Shown here in pieces: positions 55,728 to 64,000 of a stretch of DNA of 64,000 nt (the stretch's first letter is position 1; every line of letters begins with the position of its first letter). Source of the stretch: Helicobacter sp. GTDB taxonomy: Bacteria; Campylobacterota; Campylobacteria; Campylobacterales; Helicobacteraceae. The DNA lies in contig JAFLSC010000006.1 of assembly GCA_022511145.1 (NCBI GenBank), positions 1 through 64,000 of the forward strand, written 5' to 3'. The position numbers and the translations under genes are program-made. The notes below the pieces were generated by a model. The model saw only the letters and a program-made list of their open reading frames with translations. It was not told the origin of the DNA and did not search any database.

Positions 55728-56939
55728 CTACTCGTGTCTTAAAGCTTCAATAGGATTAAGTTTTGAAGCTCTCTTAGCAGGGAGATAGCCAAAAAGTACC
55801 CCGATAAATCCCGAAAAAATAAAAGCAATAATAGCAATAGAATAATCAAACACAAAAGGTAATTCCATCAAAGCACAAACAATCATCGAGATAAAAAAAG
55901 AAAGCACAATCCCAATTATTCCTCCAAGAGAGCTTAGAGTAACCGCTTCAATCAAAAATTGCAATAAAACTTCACTTTGCAAAGCCCCAATAGCCAAACG
56001 CGTTCCAATCTCCTTTGTTCTCTCTGTAATAGAAACTAACATAATATTCATTACCCCAATCCCACCGACAATCAAGCTCACTCCTGCAATCGCTCCTAAA
56101 AATAATGTCAGCGTTCCCGTTGCACTTTCCATTGTTTGAAGGATTTGCTTAGTGTCGCGGATATTGAAATCTATACGAGAATCTTTGAGATTAAGGATTT
56201 GAGCGAAAATATCAGTGATATTTTGTGTAGCAACACTAGAATCCACATTATCTTGCAGGGAAATAATAACGCGTGAGATATTATAGAGAGTCGTGCTTTT
56301 AAGAATACTGCGTTGAAAAGTCTTAAGTGGGAGCAAAATCACATCATCTTGGTCATTTCCCATTGCCCCTTGTCCTTTAGATTCAAGGATTCCTATACAT
56401 TCACAAATAATATTCCCTAGACGAATTTGCATTCCCAAAGGATTTTGTGTTTCGCCAAAAAGATTATCTTGAATGCTTTTTCCGATAATGCAAACATTAC
56501 TCCCGCTCCGATAATCTTGAGCGTCAAATCCCCTACCGCTTTGTAAATCCCAGTTAGTTGCTACAAAATAATCTGATGTTACCCCTTGAGCTTTGGTTTG
56601 TGTGTTGTTTTGACGAAATTGTGCCAAAACAGAGGAATCCACAATAGGAGCAATCGCTCTTGTAAAATGCGAGGTTTGGAGTTTAAGTTTATTAATCTCT
56701 TCAAGACTAAATCGCCTCGGTGGAAGTCCGGGCGTGAGGTTAGGAGTAGGGTGAAGGATAAGGATATTGCTCCCTAAGCTACTAATGCTTTGGGAGATAT
56801 TTTGAGTAACACCATTACCTAAGGTAATCATCACTACCACTGAGCCAACGCCAATAATAATTCCTAGCATTGTTAAAATAGCCCGTAAGAAATTGCGTTG
56901 AATCTGCCTAAAAGCAAGAAAAATAGCATTAATAATCAT
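55728..56939 (-). CDS. MacB-type ABC transporter permease
   Basis: A 403-aa permease with the FtsX/MacB topology: one N-terminal transmembrane helix (LRAILTMLGIIIGVGSVVVM), a large periplasmic domain (about residues 45-270), then three C-terminal helices (TLFLGAIAGVSLIVGGIGVM onward). In E. coli MacB the ATPase and permease are one chain; here the ATPase is the separate preceding gene. It is the last gene of the four-gene efflux operon, 72 bp after the ATPase. Confidence 0.9.
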   Translation of the reverse strand: MIINAIFLAFRQIQRNFLRAILTMLGIIIGVGSVVVMITLGNGVTQNISQSISSLGSNILILHPTPNLTPGLPPRRFSLEEINKLKLQTSHFTRAIAPIVDSSVLAQFRQNNTQTKAQGVTSDYFVATNWDLQSGRGFDAQDYRSGSNVCIIGKSIQDNLFGETQNPLGMQIRLGNIICECIGILESKGQGAMGNDQDDVILLPLKTFQRSILKSTTLYNISRVIISLQDNVDSSVATQNITDIFAQILNLKDSRIDFNIRDTKQILQTMESATGTLTLFLGAIAGVSLIVGGIGVMNIMLVSITERTKEIGTRLAIGALQSEVLLQFLIEAVTLSSLGGIIGIVLSFFISMIVCALMELPFVFDYSIAIIAFIFSGFIGVLFGYLPAKRASKLNPIEALRHE

Positions 56940-57011
56940 TATATTTCCTTATAAAAGATTTTTTGTCGCCTAACTTTTTAATCTTATGCCGCATTAATTT
57001 ACCCCTTTTTA

Positions 57012-57740
57012 TCATTGCTCTGCAATCTCATTTTTATCTAAAATCTCACCACCTTGCAATCCATCATCACTCTGCACCTTGCCATCTAAGAAATGAATCC
57101 TTCTTGTTGCATATTGTGCCATATCGGGTTCGTGCGTAACCATTAAAATCGTGATTTTAGAGTCTTCATTAAGATTTTTTAAAATCTGCATAATCTCGAT
57201 ACTGCGTTGGGTGTCAAGATTTCCTGTGGGTTCATCAGCGAGCAAAAAAAGCGGTTTTGAAGCGATTGCTCTAGCAATCGCCACCCTTTGTTGCTGCCCA
57301 CCGCTTAATTCATTGCTAGAGTGATTGTGCCATTTTTCTAAGCCCACCATTTCTAACGCTTTCATTGAACGCATTATTCTTTCTTTTTTGGGGATTTGGC
57401 GATACAAAAGAGGGAGTTCAACATTTTCTAAAGCGGTAGTGCGGGGAAGGAGATTGAATCCTTGAAAAATAAAACCAATATAATGGCGTCTAAGCAAGGC
57501 TTTTTGCTTAAGGTTAAGATGAGTGATATTGACTCCATAAAAGTTATAAATCCCACTTGTAGGGGAATCTAGGCAACCTAAAATATTTGCCATTGTGGAT
57601 TTTCCACTCCCACTTGGTCCCATTAAAGCGACAAATTCTCCTTGAGTGATTTCTAAATTAATCCCTTTTAGGGCTTCAAAAGTGTTAGGTGGCTTACCAT
57701 AAGATTTTCTGATTTGGCGAAGTTGGATAAAATCTCTCAT
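57012..57740 (-). CDS. MacB/LolD-type ABC ATP-binding protein
   Basis: A 242-aa ATPase energising the permease. Walker A ALMGPSGSGKSTMANIL, signature SSNELSGGQQQRVAIARAIA, Walker B LFLLADEPTGNLD and switch ILMVTHEPDMAQYA are all intact. It directly follows the macA-like gene (start right after its TAA), and the permease is downstream. Confidence 0.94.
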   Translation of the reverse strand: MRDFIQLRQIRKSYGKPPNTFEALKGINLEITQGEFVALMGPSGSGKSTMANILGCLDSPTSGIYNFYGVNITHLNLKQKALLRRHYIGFIFQGFNLLPRTTALENVELPLLYRQIPKKERIMRSMKALEMVGLEKWHNHSSNELSGGQQQRVAIARAIASKPLFLLADEPTGNLDTQRSIEIMQILKNLNEDSKITILMVTHEPDMAQYATRRIHFLDGKVQSDDGLQGGEILDKNEIAEQ

Positions 57741-59009
57741 TTATTCATCATTTTTGATAGATAAAATTACTTCAGAATCTAAGCTTAAATCATCACTGAT
57801 TATTTCTGTAAGTATGCCATTACTGATACCCACTTGCACTTCTTTAGCCACAGGCTCGCCCTTTTGTAAAATCCAAATTACTCCTTGCGTGCTTTGTGAA
57901 GTGCGTTGGTTTGTAGGAGAGACTTTAGGGGGTTTTGGTCGTGAAAAAAGATTAAAAGAGGATTTTGGGGATTCTTTTTTGGCATTTGTTGCGGGTGTTG
58001 GGTTAAAATAAAGGGCTTGACTAGGGACAAGCTTAGCATTGTGAGAAAAAGCGGTTTGAATATCTGCTGTTGCACTCATTCCCGGACGCAAAAGTAAATC
58101 TTTGTTTTCAATAAAAATCTTTGTTTCATAGCTTACGATATTATCACTCGAGCTTGAAGCCCCGAAATTCACACGATTAACAACAGCTTGGAATTCCTTT
58201 TGCGGATAAGAATCCACGCTAAAAGTAACTTTTTGCCCCTCTTTGACTTTACCAATATCCGCTTCAGAGACATTCACAATCAAATCCATTTCCTCTAAAC
58301 TTTCAGCAATAATAAAAAATTCAGGGGCTTGAAAACTTGCAGCAACACTTTGCCCTACCTCAATCGAGCGACTTAAAACAATGCCATCAATCGGGCTTGT
58401 AATATGAGTGTTTTTTAAATCCACTTGCGTTGAGGCAATAGCTGTTTCAATTTCCTTGATATTAGATTTGCGTAATTCAACTTCACTTAAAGCCGCATTA
58501 TAATTTGTCCTAGCGGTTTGTAATTCAAGGCGAGAGGGCGTTTTGCCTTGTGTTTTTTCATAAAGGCTTTTGAGCTGATTGTATTGCCATCTTTTTTCCT
58601 CAAGAGCGATTTGAGAGCTTGTAAGCTGGGCTTTGGCACTGCTTAATTGTGCTTGATATTTTTGCAAATTTTGCTCAATGCTTTCAGAATCAATCCTTGC
58701 TAGGATTTGGTCTTTTTGGACTTTGTCATTCACATCAACAAGCACTTCAATCACAAGCCCCGAAATAACCGAACCGATAGAAACTTCATTAGTCGGAGAG
58801 AGTGTGCCACTAGCACTAATGCTTGATTGAATATCACCTTGCATAATTTTTTGGGTTTGGTAGGTGATTTTGGGCGGACGAGATTGCCACCAAATAATAA
58901 TGAGGATAAAAAGCAGCAAAATCCCTAAGATAATGGCACTTAAGGTTAATATTTTTTTGTAGTTTTTTTTGGGATTAATGGTGTTAAGAATAGTTTGCGT
59001 TGTTAGCAT
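57741..59009 (-). CDS. MacA-type periplasmic adaptor (HlyD family)
   Basis: A 422-aa membrane fusion protein linking the ABC pump to the outer-membrane channel. One N-terminal transmembrane helix (residues about 22-44), lipoyl half-motif with ASGTLSPTNEVSIGSVISGL, a helical hairpin coiled coil (residues about 105-185), the second lipoyl half (ITSPIDGIVLSRSIEVGQSV), then beta-barrel and C-terminal domains. An unusual proline- and serine-rich stretch lies near residues 340-368. It overlaps the TolC-like gene by 1 base. Confidence 0.92.
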   Translation of the reverse strand: MLTTQTILNTINPKKNYKKILTLSAIILGILLLFILIIIWWQSRPPKITYQTQKIMQGDIQSSISASGTLSPTNEVSIGSVISGLVIEVLVDVNDKVQKDQILARIDSESIEQNLQKYQAQLSSAKAQLTSSQIALEEKRWQYNQLKSLYEKTQGKTPSRLELQTARTNYNAALSEVELRKSNIKEIETAIASTQVDLKNTHITSPIDGIVLSRSIEVGQSVAASFQAPEFFIIAESLEEMDLIVNVSEADIGKVKEGQKVTFSVDSYPQKEFQAVVNRVNFGASSSSDNIVSYETKIFIENKDLLLRPGMSATADIQTAFSHNAKLVPSQALYFNPTPATNAKKESPKSSFNLFSRPKPPKVSPTNQRTSQSTQGVIWILQKGEPVAKEVQVGISNGILTEIISDDLSLDSEVILSIKNDE

Positions 59010-60484
59010 TATTGTCCTTTTTTAACAAAAAGATTCCCTCCAAAGGCTTTAAAAAGCACAATTAAAGAGGAATTTTGTGTGTTATAAGCAGTATTGAGGG
59101 ATTTTTGAGCATTATTATAAGAGGCTTGATTGCTTAAATGTTCTAAATCATCATTGAGTCCCGCTAAGCGTCTTTGACTTGAGAAATCAAGGTATTCTTG
59201 TGCGTTTTGGAATTGACTTTTGAAATTTTCTAATCGTTTTTGTGTGCTTTGGGTGAGAAAAAGAGCATTTTCAATCTCCTCTAAAGCAGTGTTTAGAGTA
59301 TTTTGCAAAGTGAGATAGGATTCTTGCAAAAGGGCATCTTGGAAGAAATAATTTTGTGTGAGCTGTGTGCGATTTAGCAAAGGAGCAGTGAGACTCGCAG
59401 CAATCTGCCACACGAGATTTCCCGCGTTAGCACTGCTAGGTTGTATTATTTCATCGATACTAGCACCTATTGAGAGGATAGGAAATAAGCTCGCTTTGGC
59501 GTTGGCTTTATTGTAAATTTGTGCGTGAAGGCTGAAAATAGCGGCTTTAATATCGGGTCTTGAGAACAAAACTTCAGCGGGGATTTGGTTAAAAGCATAG
59601 GATTTTGGTGCGATAAAGTCATAAGAGGGCGATAAATCAAAAGGAAGCGTGTAAGAATCAAGCAAAACCAAAAGGGCATTTTTGGTCTCTTCTTGCCTCT
59701 CTTTTAAAGCTTGGAGTGTGTTTTGCTCATTTGTGAGAAAATCTTGTTTGGTAAAAAGCTCGGTGCTATCGAGCAATCCGCTTTGCACTTTATTTTGGGT
59801 AAGATTTAAAATGGTTTGGTAAAGTTGGATATTTTCTTGCGTGAGGAGGATATTAAGGTGCAATTCCCGCAAAGTAAAATAAAATGTTGCCACATCGCTA
59901 AGCAAGATGATTTGGGTATTTGAGAGATTTTCTAGGCTTTGGAAGTAGAGGGATTCTCTTGCATTTTTAGCCGCATAGTTTCTGCCAAACAAATCAAGCT
60001 CCCAGCTTAAGTTTGCTCCAATAAGGGTACTGTGAGAATCTGTCTTTATCATCGGTTCTGTGTTGGTTCTTGTATTATTTTGGGAAAGGTTGAGATTGCC
60101 ACTCACGCTAGGGAAAAGCTCACCCCACGCACTTTTAAGTTGGCTTTGAGCTTGCAGGATACGCGTTTTTGCAATTTGAATATCAGTGTTTTTTTCTAAA
60201 GCGAGATTGAGGAGATACTCCAAAGTAGAATCACTAAAGAGGGCGATAAGCTGCTCTTTTGGGGGTGTTTGCTCCTCTTGGGTTAGGGGATTGAGTGTCG
60301 TTGTGGCGAATAAATCGGCTATTTCTTGGCTCTCTTTTGGGGTGGAATTAGGCGTCAAAGTGGCGTTTTGGAAACTTTGAGGGAGATTTTGAGAAAGCTC
60401 TTCTTGACTTGGAAGAGTCGCACAACCACTTATAAGCAGGGCATTTATCAAAAGTAGAGTTTTTAGGGTAGAAATTTTTTGCAA
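59009..60484 (-). CDS. TolC/NodT-type outer-membrane efflux lipoprotein
   Basis: A 491-aa outer-membrane channel subunit of the RND/ABC efflux outer-membrane (OEP) family. The TTG at 60484 was preferred to the upstream ATG at 60505: it has AAAGGATT before it, gives a normal signal peptide with lipobox LLISGCATL, and the likely -10 box (60512-60517) leaves no room for a leader before the ATG. The body has duplicated OEP helices, including ANLSWELDLFGRNYAAKNA and SPDIKAAIFSL-like FSRPDIKAAIFSLHAQI. It leads the tolC-macA-ATPase-permease operon. Confidence 0.9.
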   Translation of the reverse strand: MQKISTLKTLLLINALLISGCATLPSQEELSQNLPQSFQNATLTPNSTPKESQEIADLFATTTLNPLTQEEQTPPKEQLIALFSDSTLEYLLNLALEKNTDIQIAKTRILQAQSQLKSAWGELFPSVSGNLNLSQNNTRTNTEPMIKTDSHSTLIGANLSWELDLFGRNYAAKNARESLYFQSLENLSNTQIILLSDVATFYFTLRELHLNILLTQENIQLYQTILNLTQNKVQSGLLDSTELFTKQDFLTNEQNTLQALKERQEETKNALLVLLDSYTLPFDLSPSYDFIAPKSYAFNQIPAEVLFSRPDIKAAIFSLHAQIYNKANAKASLFPILSIGASIDEIIQPSSANAGNLVWQIAASLTAPLLNRTQLTQNYFFQDALLQESYLTLQNTLNTALEEIENALFLTQSTQKRLENFKSQFQNAQEYLDFSSQRRLAGLNDDLEHLSNQASYNNAQKSLNTAYNTQNSSLIVLFKAFGGNLFVKKGQ

Positions 60485-60511
60485 TTTAATCCTTTGAAAA
60501 ATCATTGTCGT

Positions 60512-60517
60512 ATTATA
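60512..60517 (-). promoter_or_regulatory. Candidate -10 box for efflux operon
   Basis: TATAAT on the minus strand preceded by TTTGC. Transcription would begin near 60505, supporting the TTG at 60484 as the first gene's start with a leader of about 20 nt. Confidence 0.6.
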
Positions 60518-60643
60518 GCAAATAATGTGAAGTAAATCTAAAGGGGTGTGGAGGAATAGGCAATGACGGAAGAGAAGCCGCGAAATAATGATTTAAAAAT
60601 ATTCTAAAAATCGTTTTTTATAAATTTATAATCTTTTTGTAGG

Positions 60644-60649
60644 TATAAT
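60644..60649 (+). promoter_or_regulatory. Candidate -10 box for the GT fusion gene
   Basis: TATAAT preceded by TTTTTGTAGG; transcription would start about 60656, just before the inverted repeat at 60661, giving a leader of roughly 70 nt. Confidence 0.6.
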
Positions 60650-60660
60650 TTGCTCTTTAA

Positions 60661-60690
60661 AAAGTTTGAAAAATATCATTTTCAAACTTT
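60661..60690 (+). promoter_or_regulatory. 12-bp inverted repeat in GT gene leader
   Basis: Perfect arms AAAGTTTGAAAA and TTTTCAAACTTT with a 6-nt loop, right after the expected transcription start. It could be a stabilising 5' hairpin of the mRNA or an operator for a dimeric regulator. Confidence 0.65.
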
Positions 60691-60726
60691 AATTCAAACA
60701 AAAATTTAACAGATAAGAGATTGAAA

Positions 60727-63700
60727 ATGTTACATGAGAGAATATTAAAACTATTTTTAAATGCAAAAAAACTAAGAAAACTTGAGCAAAATCCTAAAGC
60801 CTTTTTTGAAGATGCTCTTGCAAAACGAATTATTCCCTTTCAACAAACTTTAAACTCCCTCAAACCTAAAAAATATCAAGGCTATCAAAAATATGCTATC
60901 ATTTCAGCTGTTTATAATGTAGAAAAATATTTAGATGATTATTTCAAATCTTTCATTCATCAAAGGCTTGATTTTAAAAACAATATCCTTTTAATTTTAG
61001 TCGATGATGACTCAAAGGATAAAAGTGCAAACATCATTGCAAAATATCAAAAAAAATATCCAAAAAATATCATTTATCTCCATAAAGAAAACGGCGGTCA
61101 AGCAAGTGCTAGGAATCTAGGTTTAAAATACTTAGAGCAACATTTAGCACAAACTCAAAATGCTTTAAATCCTAAAAACACTCAAGCAAATGATAATAAT
61201 TTAAACCAAAGCTTACCCTTTATTCCTACTTGGGTGAGTTTTAGTGACCCTGATGATTTTTTAGACAGAGATTGTTTATATCAAGTGGATAAGGTTTTAT
61301 GTGAAAATAAAAATGAAGATTTGGTTATGGTAGCTTGTAATATTATATTTTACTTTGAAAAATTTAAAATATACAAAGATAACCATTCTTTAAATTTTAA
61401 ATTTAAAGAAAATCAAATTCTTATCAATCAATATTTAGATGATTTCATACAACTTGCTTGTAATTCAGCCTTTCTTTCTCTGCAAAGACTTCTTAAACAA
61501 AATATCAAACAAGATGAGGATTTAAAACCTAATTTTGAAGATGCAAAATTTCTTAATGAATTTTTACTTGAAAATCTTAATTCTAAAAGTGCTTTTCTTA
61601 AAGAAGCAAAATACTTTTATAGAAAAAGAAAAGATGAGAGTTCATCTTTGGATAAAAAATGGACTCAAAAAAGCTTCTTTCTTAAAGTTCCAAATATCGG
61701 TTATCTTTATATGCTAAAACATGCTAAAGAAAAAGGTAAAATTCCAATGTTTATTAAAAAGCTTGTTTTTTATGACACATATTATCTTATTAAAGATCAA
61801 ATCAATTCTTATAAAGCATTTATTCTTAATGAAAGAGAAAAAGAAGAACACAAAGCTTTACTTGATGAAATCTACTCTTATTTTGATGAAGAATTAATTT
61901 TAAATACTAATTTAGGAGCAGGACTTTGGTTTTTTCACAAAGTGGGCATACTTAATTGCTTTAAAAATACCTATCCCCCTTTTCAAATCGCTTATATAGA
62001 TGAGATAGATGATAAAAACGAACAAATTTTAATAAAATACTTTACTCCTGATGATAAAGATATAGAAAGTATAAGATTTGATGATGTTGAAGTTTATGCA
62101 GACTATGAAAAGATTGTTAAATATAGCTTTTTAGATAGGGTGTTTTGTTATGAAAAAAGACTTTGGGTGAAAGTGCCAAAAAATACACAAAAATTTGAGA
62201 TTTTTATAAGGGGGCAAAAAGCAAGAATTATTTTTAAGAGAAAACAATATCTAAATCTAAAGAATGAAATTGCCTCTTTAAAAACACAAAGGCAAAACAA
62301 CGAAAATCTTTGGCTTTTAATGGATAGAGACACAGAAGCTGATGACAATGCTGAACATTTCTATCGTTACCTTTCTAAAAATCACCCTGAATGCAACATA
62401 GTTTTTGCTTTAAGAAAAAACTCAAAAGATTATGAAAGACTTAAAAAAGAGGGCTTTAAGCTCGTTTCTTTTGCAAGCAAGGAATTTGAAGAAGCACTTA
62501 AAAAAAGTTCGAAAATAGTGAGTTCGAATGCAGATCTTTATTTAACAGATTATTTCGGCGGTGATACTCTAAAAACCAAAGATTTTATTTTTCTCCAACA
62601 CGGAGTTATAAAAGATGATTTATCAACTTGGCTTAATAAAAGAAAAATTGATTGCTTTATCACTTCAACGAGACAGGAGTATGAAAGCATTGCTAAAGAT
62701 TATAATGCCTATAAATTTAGCTCTAAAGAAGTGGTTTTAACAGGACTTGCAAGACACGATTCTTTACTTTTAGATACCAAAACTCCTTTAAAACAAATTC
62801 TTATAATGCCAACTTGGAGACTTTATATTACGGGGGAATCTGTTGGAAATTCTAGTCAAAAATATTATAATTCTAAATTTACTCAAAGTAGATATTTTAA
62901 TTTTTGGAATGCTTTTTTGCAAAACAAAATTCTAAAAGAACTTTGCGAACAATATCATTATCAAATTATCTTTAGTCCCCACCCAAACAATATGCCTCAT
63001 TTAAAAGACTTCAAGCTTCCTCCTTATATCCATATCAATGAAAATAATCAAAGTCTCCAAAAGCTTTTTAAGGAAAGTGCTTTGCTCATCACCGATTATT
63101 CTAGCGTAGCCTTTGAAATGGCATATTTAGGAAAAAGTGTGCTTTATTATCAGTTTGATAAAGAAGAATTTTTTGCAAATCATACTTATGAAAAAGGTTA
63201 TTTCTCCTACGAAAATGATGGCTTTGGTGCTGTTGTTTATTCAGAGGAAGCTTTATTAAACGAGCTTGAAAACTTGCTTAAGAAAGACTGCAAGCCTAGT
63301 GAGCCTTATAAAAGCAGGATAGAAAATACCTTTGAATTTAAAGACGGAAAGTGCTGCGAGAGAATTTATGAAGCGATTTTAGAACTTGATAAGCCTTATA
63401 AAAAGCTTTGGACTTTAAATTATGTGGAGCAAAAAGCCAAAGAGGCACTAGAGCATAAAATTTATAAAAATGCAAGTGAGAGGTTTAAATTTATTTTGGA
63501 ACATTATAAGGAGTATAAACAAGAAAATAAAAGCTTTGATGAAGGATTTAAATTGAGGGAATTTCTTTATCATTTCTTGCTTTCTTCAAGACTTAATTAT
63601 GAGGCTAAAGAAGCTGTAGAATTCATCAAAGAAAAAGGTTTTGAAAAAGCTTTAAACAAAGAAGATATTAAGCTTTATTTTGAATTTGTAAAAAACTTAA

Positions 63701-63981
63701 TTGAAGCAAAAGAGTTTCAACTCGCTATACAAAGACTAGAAGAGCTTAATGTTCCTAGAGAAAATCAACTTGAATTTTCTTATTTAAAACTAAGAGTTTA
63801 TAGCTTTTTGGGCGATAAAGATGCTTTTGAAAAAGTCTATAATGAACTTAAAACAACTTACAATGTCTCTAAAGAAACTTTAGAACTTGATTTGTTTTTA
63901 TTTCAGCAAGAACTTATCAAAGAACTCTCACAACCTGCGGGGGGGGGGTGTGTGGAAACCCTATTTAAAATTTATAGATGA
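60727..63981 (+). CDS. GT2 glycosyltransferase fused to CDP-glycerol-type glycerophosphotransferase
   Basis: A 1084-aa two-enzyme protein, probably building a surface polysaccharide. Residues about 55-330: GT-A family 2 domain with ISAVYNVEKYLDDYFKSF, LILVDDDSKDKS, KENGGQASARNLGLK and the metal site SFSDPDDFLDRD; an Asn/Gln-rich insert (about 138-165) splits these motifs. Residues about 530-880: TagB/TagF-type domain with FIFLQHGVIKDDLSTW, TGLARHDSLL, IMPTWRLYITG, IIFSPHPNNM and LLITDYSSVAFEMAYLGKS. The C-terminal 180 residues are helical. A G10 tract lies nine codons before the stop. ATG at 60727 preferred to TTG at 60721, which is too close to AAGAGA. Confidence 0.88.
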   Translation: MLHERILKLFLNAKKLRKLEQNPKAFFEDALAKRIIPFQQTLNSLKPKKYQGYQKYAIISAVYNVEKYLDDYFKSFIHQRLDFKNNILLILVDDDSKDKSANIIAKYQKKYPKNIIYLHKENGGQASARNLGLKYLEQHLAQTQNALNPKNTQANDNNLNQSLPFIPTWVSFSDPDDFLDRDCLYQVDKVLCENKNEDLVMVACNIIFYFEKFKIYKDNHSLNFKFKENQILINQYLDDFIQLACNSAFLSLQRLLKQNIKQDEDLKPNFEDAKFLNEFLLENLNSKSAFLKEAKYFYRKRKDESSSLDKKWTQKSFFLKVPNIGYLYMLKHAKEKGKIPMFIKKLVFYDTYYLIKDQINSYKAFILNEREKEEHKALLDEIYSYFDEELILNTNLGAGLWFFHKVGILNCFKNTYPPFQIAYIDEIDDKNEQILIKYFTPDDKDIESIRFDDVEVYADYEKIVKYSFLDRVFCYEKRLWVKVPKNTQKFEIFIRGQKARIIFKRKQYLNLKNEIASLKTQRQNNENLWLLMDRDTEADDNAEHFYRYLSKNHPECNIVFALRKNSKDYERLKKEGFKLVSFASKEFEEALKKSSKIVSSNADLYLTDYFGGDTLKTKDFIFLQHGVIKDDLSTWLNKRKIDCFITSTRQEYESIAKDYNAYKFSSKEVVLTGLARHDSLLLDTKTPLKQILIMPTWRLYITGESVGNSSQKYYNSKFTQSRYFNFWNAFLQNKILKELCEQYHYQIIFSPHPNNMPHLKDFKLPPYIHINENNQSLQKLFKESALLITDYSSVAFEMAYLGKSVLYYQFDKEEFFANHTYEKGYFSYENDGFGAVVYSEEALLNELENLLKKDCKPSEPYKSRIENTFEFKDGKCCERIYEAILELDKPYKKLWTLNYVEQKAKEALEHKIYKNASERFKFILEHYKEYKQENKSFDEGFKLREFLYHFLLSSRLNYEAKEAVEFIKEKGFEKALNKEDIKLYFEFVKNLIEAKEFQLAIQRLEELNVPRENQLEFSYLKLRVYSFLGDKDAFEKVYNELKTTYNVSKETLELDLFLFQQELIKELSQPAGGGCVETLFKIYR
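63939..63948 (+). repeat. G10 tract at the GT fusion 3' end
   Basis: Ten G follow CAACCTGC. With ten the protein ends GGGCVETLFKIYR at 63981. With nine it would end GVWKPYLKFIDEVY with a stop at 63989-63991, and with eleven GVCGNPI at an earlier stop. All three give nearly full-length protein with different tails. Confidence 0.9.
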
Positions 63982-64000
63982 GGTTTATTAAGGGAAATTT

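Overview
The window is low-GC DNA from a Campylobacterota species, most likely an enterohepatic Helicobacter. This rests on recognised gene content and on a gene order I recall from Helicobacter pylori: fmt-birA-parA-parB-atpF'-atpF-atpH-atpA-atpG-atpD-atpC-tolQ-tolR-tolA-tolB-pal-cpoB-slyD, and truD-htpX-folE. Other supporting signs are a fused CcsBA cytochrome c maturation protein, a Csd4-type cell-shape carboxypeptidase, a Maf (DUF115) motility protein, and G/C homopolymer tracts of 9-10 bases. No search was run, so the species is not fixed. I saw no rRNA, tRNA, CRISPR array or insertion sequence.

Layout. 0-9.5 kb: exonuclease, pdxJ, an FMN-binding protein, a TfoX-domain protein, a phase-variable membrane protein (apparently OFF), the thrS-infC-rpmI-rplT translation cluster and ccsBA. 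9.6-15.4 kb: thioredoxin-like lipoprotein, hemH, csd4, gapA, a BI-1 family membrane protein and a ThiD2-like protein. 15.4-17 kb: a decayed patch with a frameshifted gene, a perfect 40-bp palindrome on its start codon and an orphan gene fragment. 17-19.7 kb: molybdopterin genes mogA-mobB-moaE-moaD, a small exported protein and ridA. 19.7-22.2 kb: a very AT-rich restriction-modification pair and gene remnants, probably an insertion between ridA and rplU. 22.2-41.6 kb: a long co-directional core run: rplU-rpmA-obg-proB-fmt-birA, chromosome partitioning, F1 ATP synthase with both b subunits, the Tol-Pal envelope system, slyD, truD, htpX and folE. 41.6-52.3 kb: transport and metabolism (UbiD-family decarboxylase, an ABC exporter, a DASS anion transporter, a hexapeptide acyltransferase, NDH-2, hypA, a cyclophilin, prs). 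52.5-55.6 kb: a motility group (Maf, FlgP-like, lipoprotein). 55.7-60.5 kb: a MacAB-TolC type efflux operon. 60.7 kb to the end: a large GT2 plus glycerophosphotransferase fusion.

The most unusual material is variation machinery. Three G/C tracts each sit inside a gene: one apparently turns a membrane protein off, and two lie near the 3' ends of surface-glycan genes, where slippage would swap C-terminal tails rather than abolish the protein. A family of imperfect palindromic repeats built on ATTGC/GCAAT half-sites fills several intergenic gaps; two copies about 14 kb apart are nearly identical over 81 bp. Several annotated starts were moved from the longest reading frame to an internal ATG or TTG with a better Shine-Dalgarno sequence; these are noted per gene.
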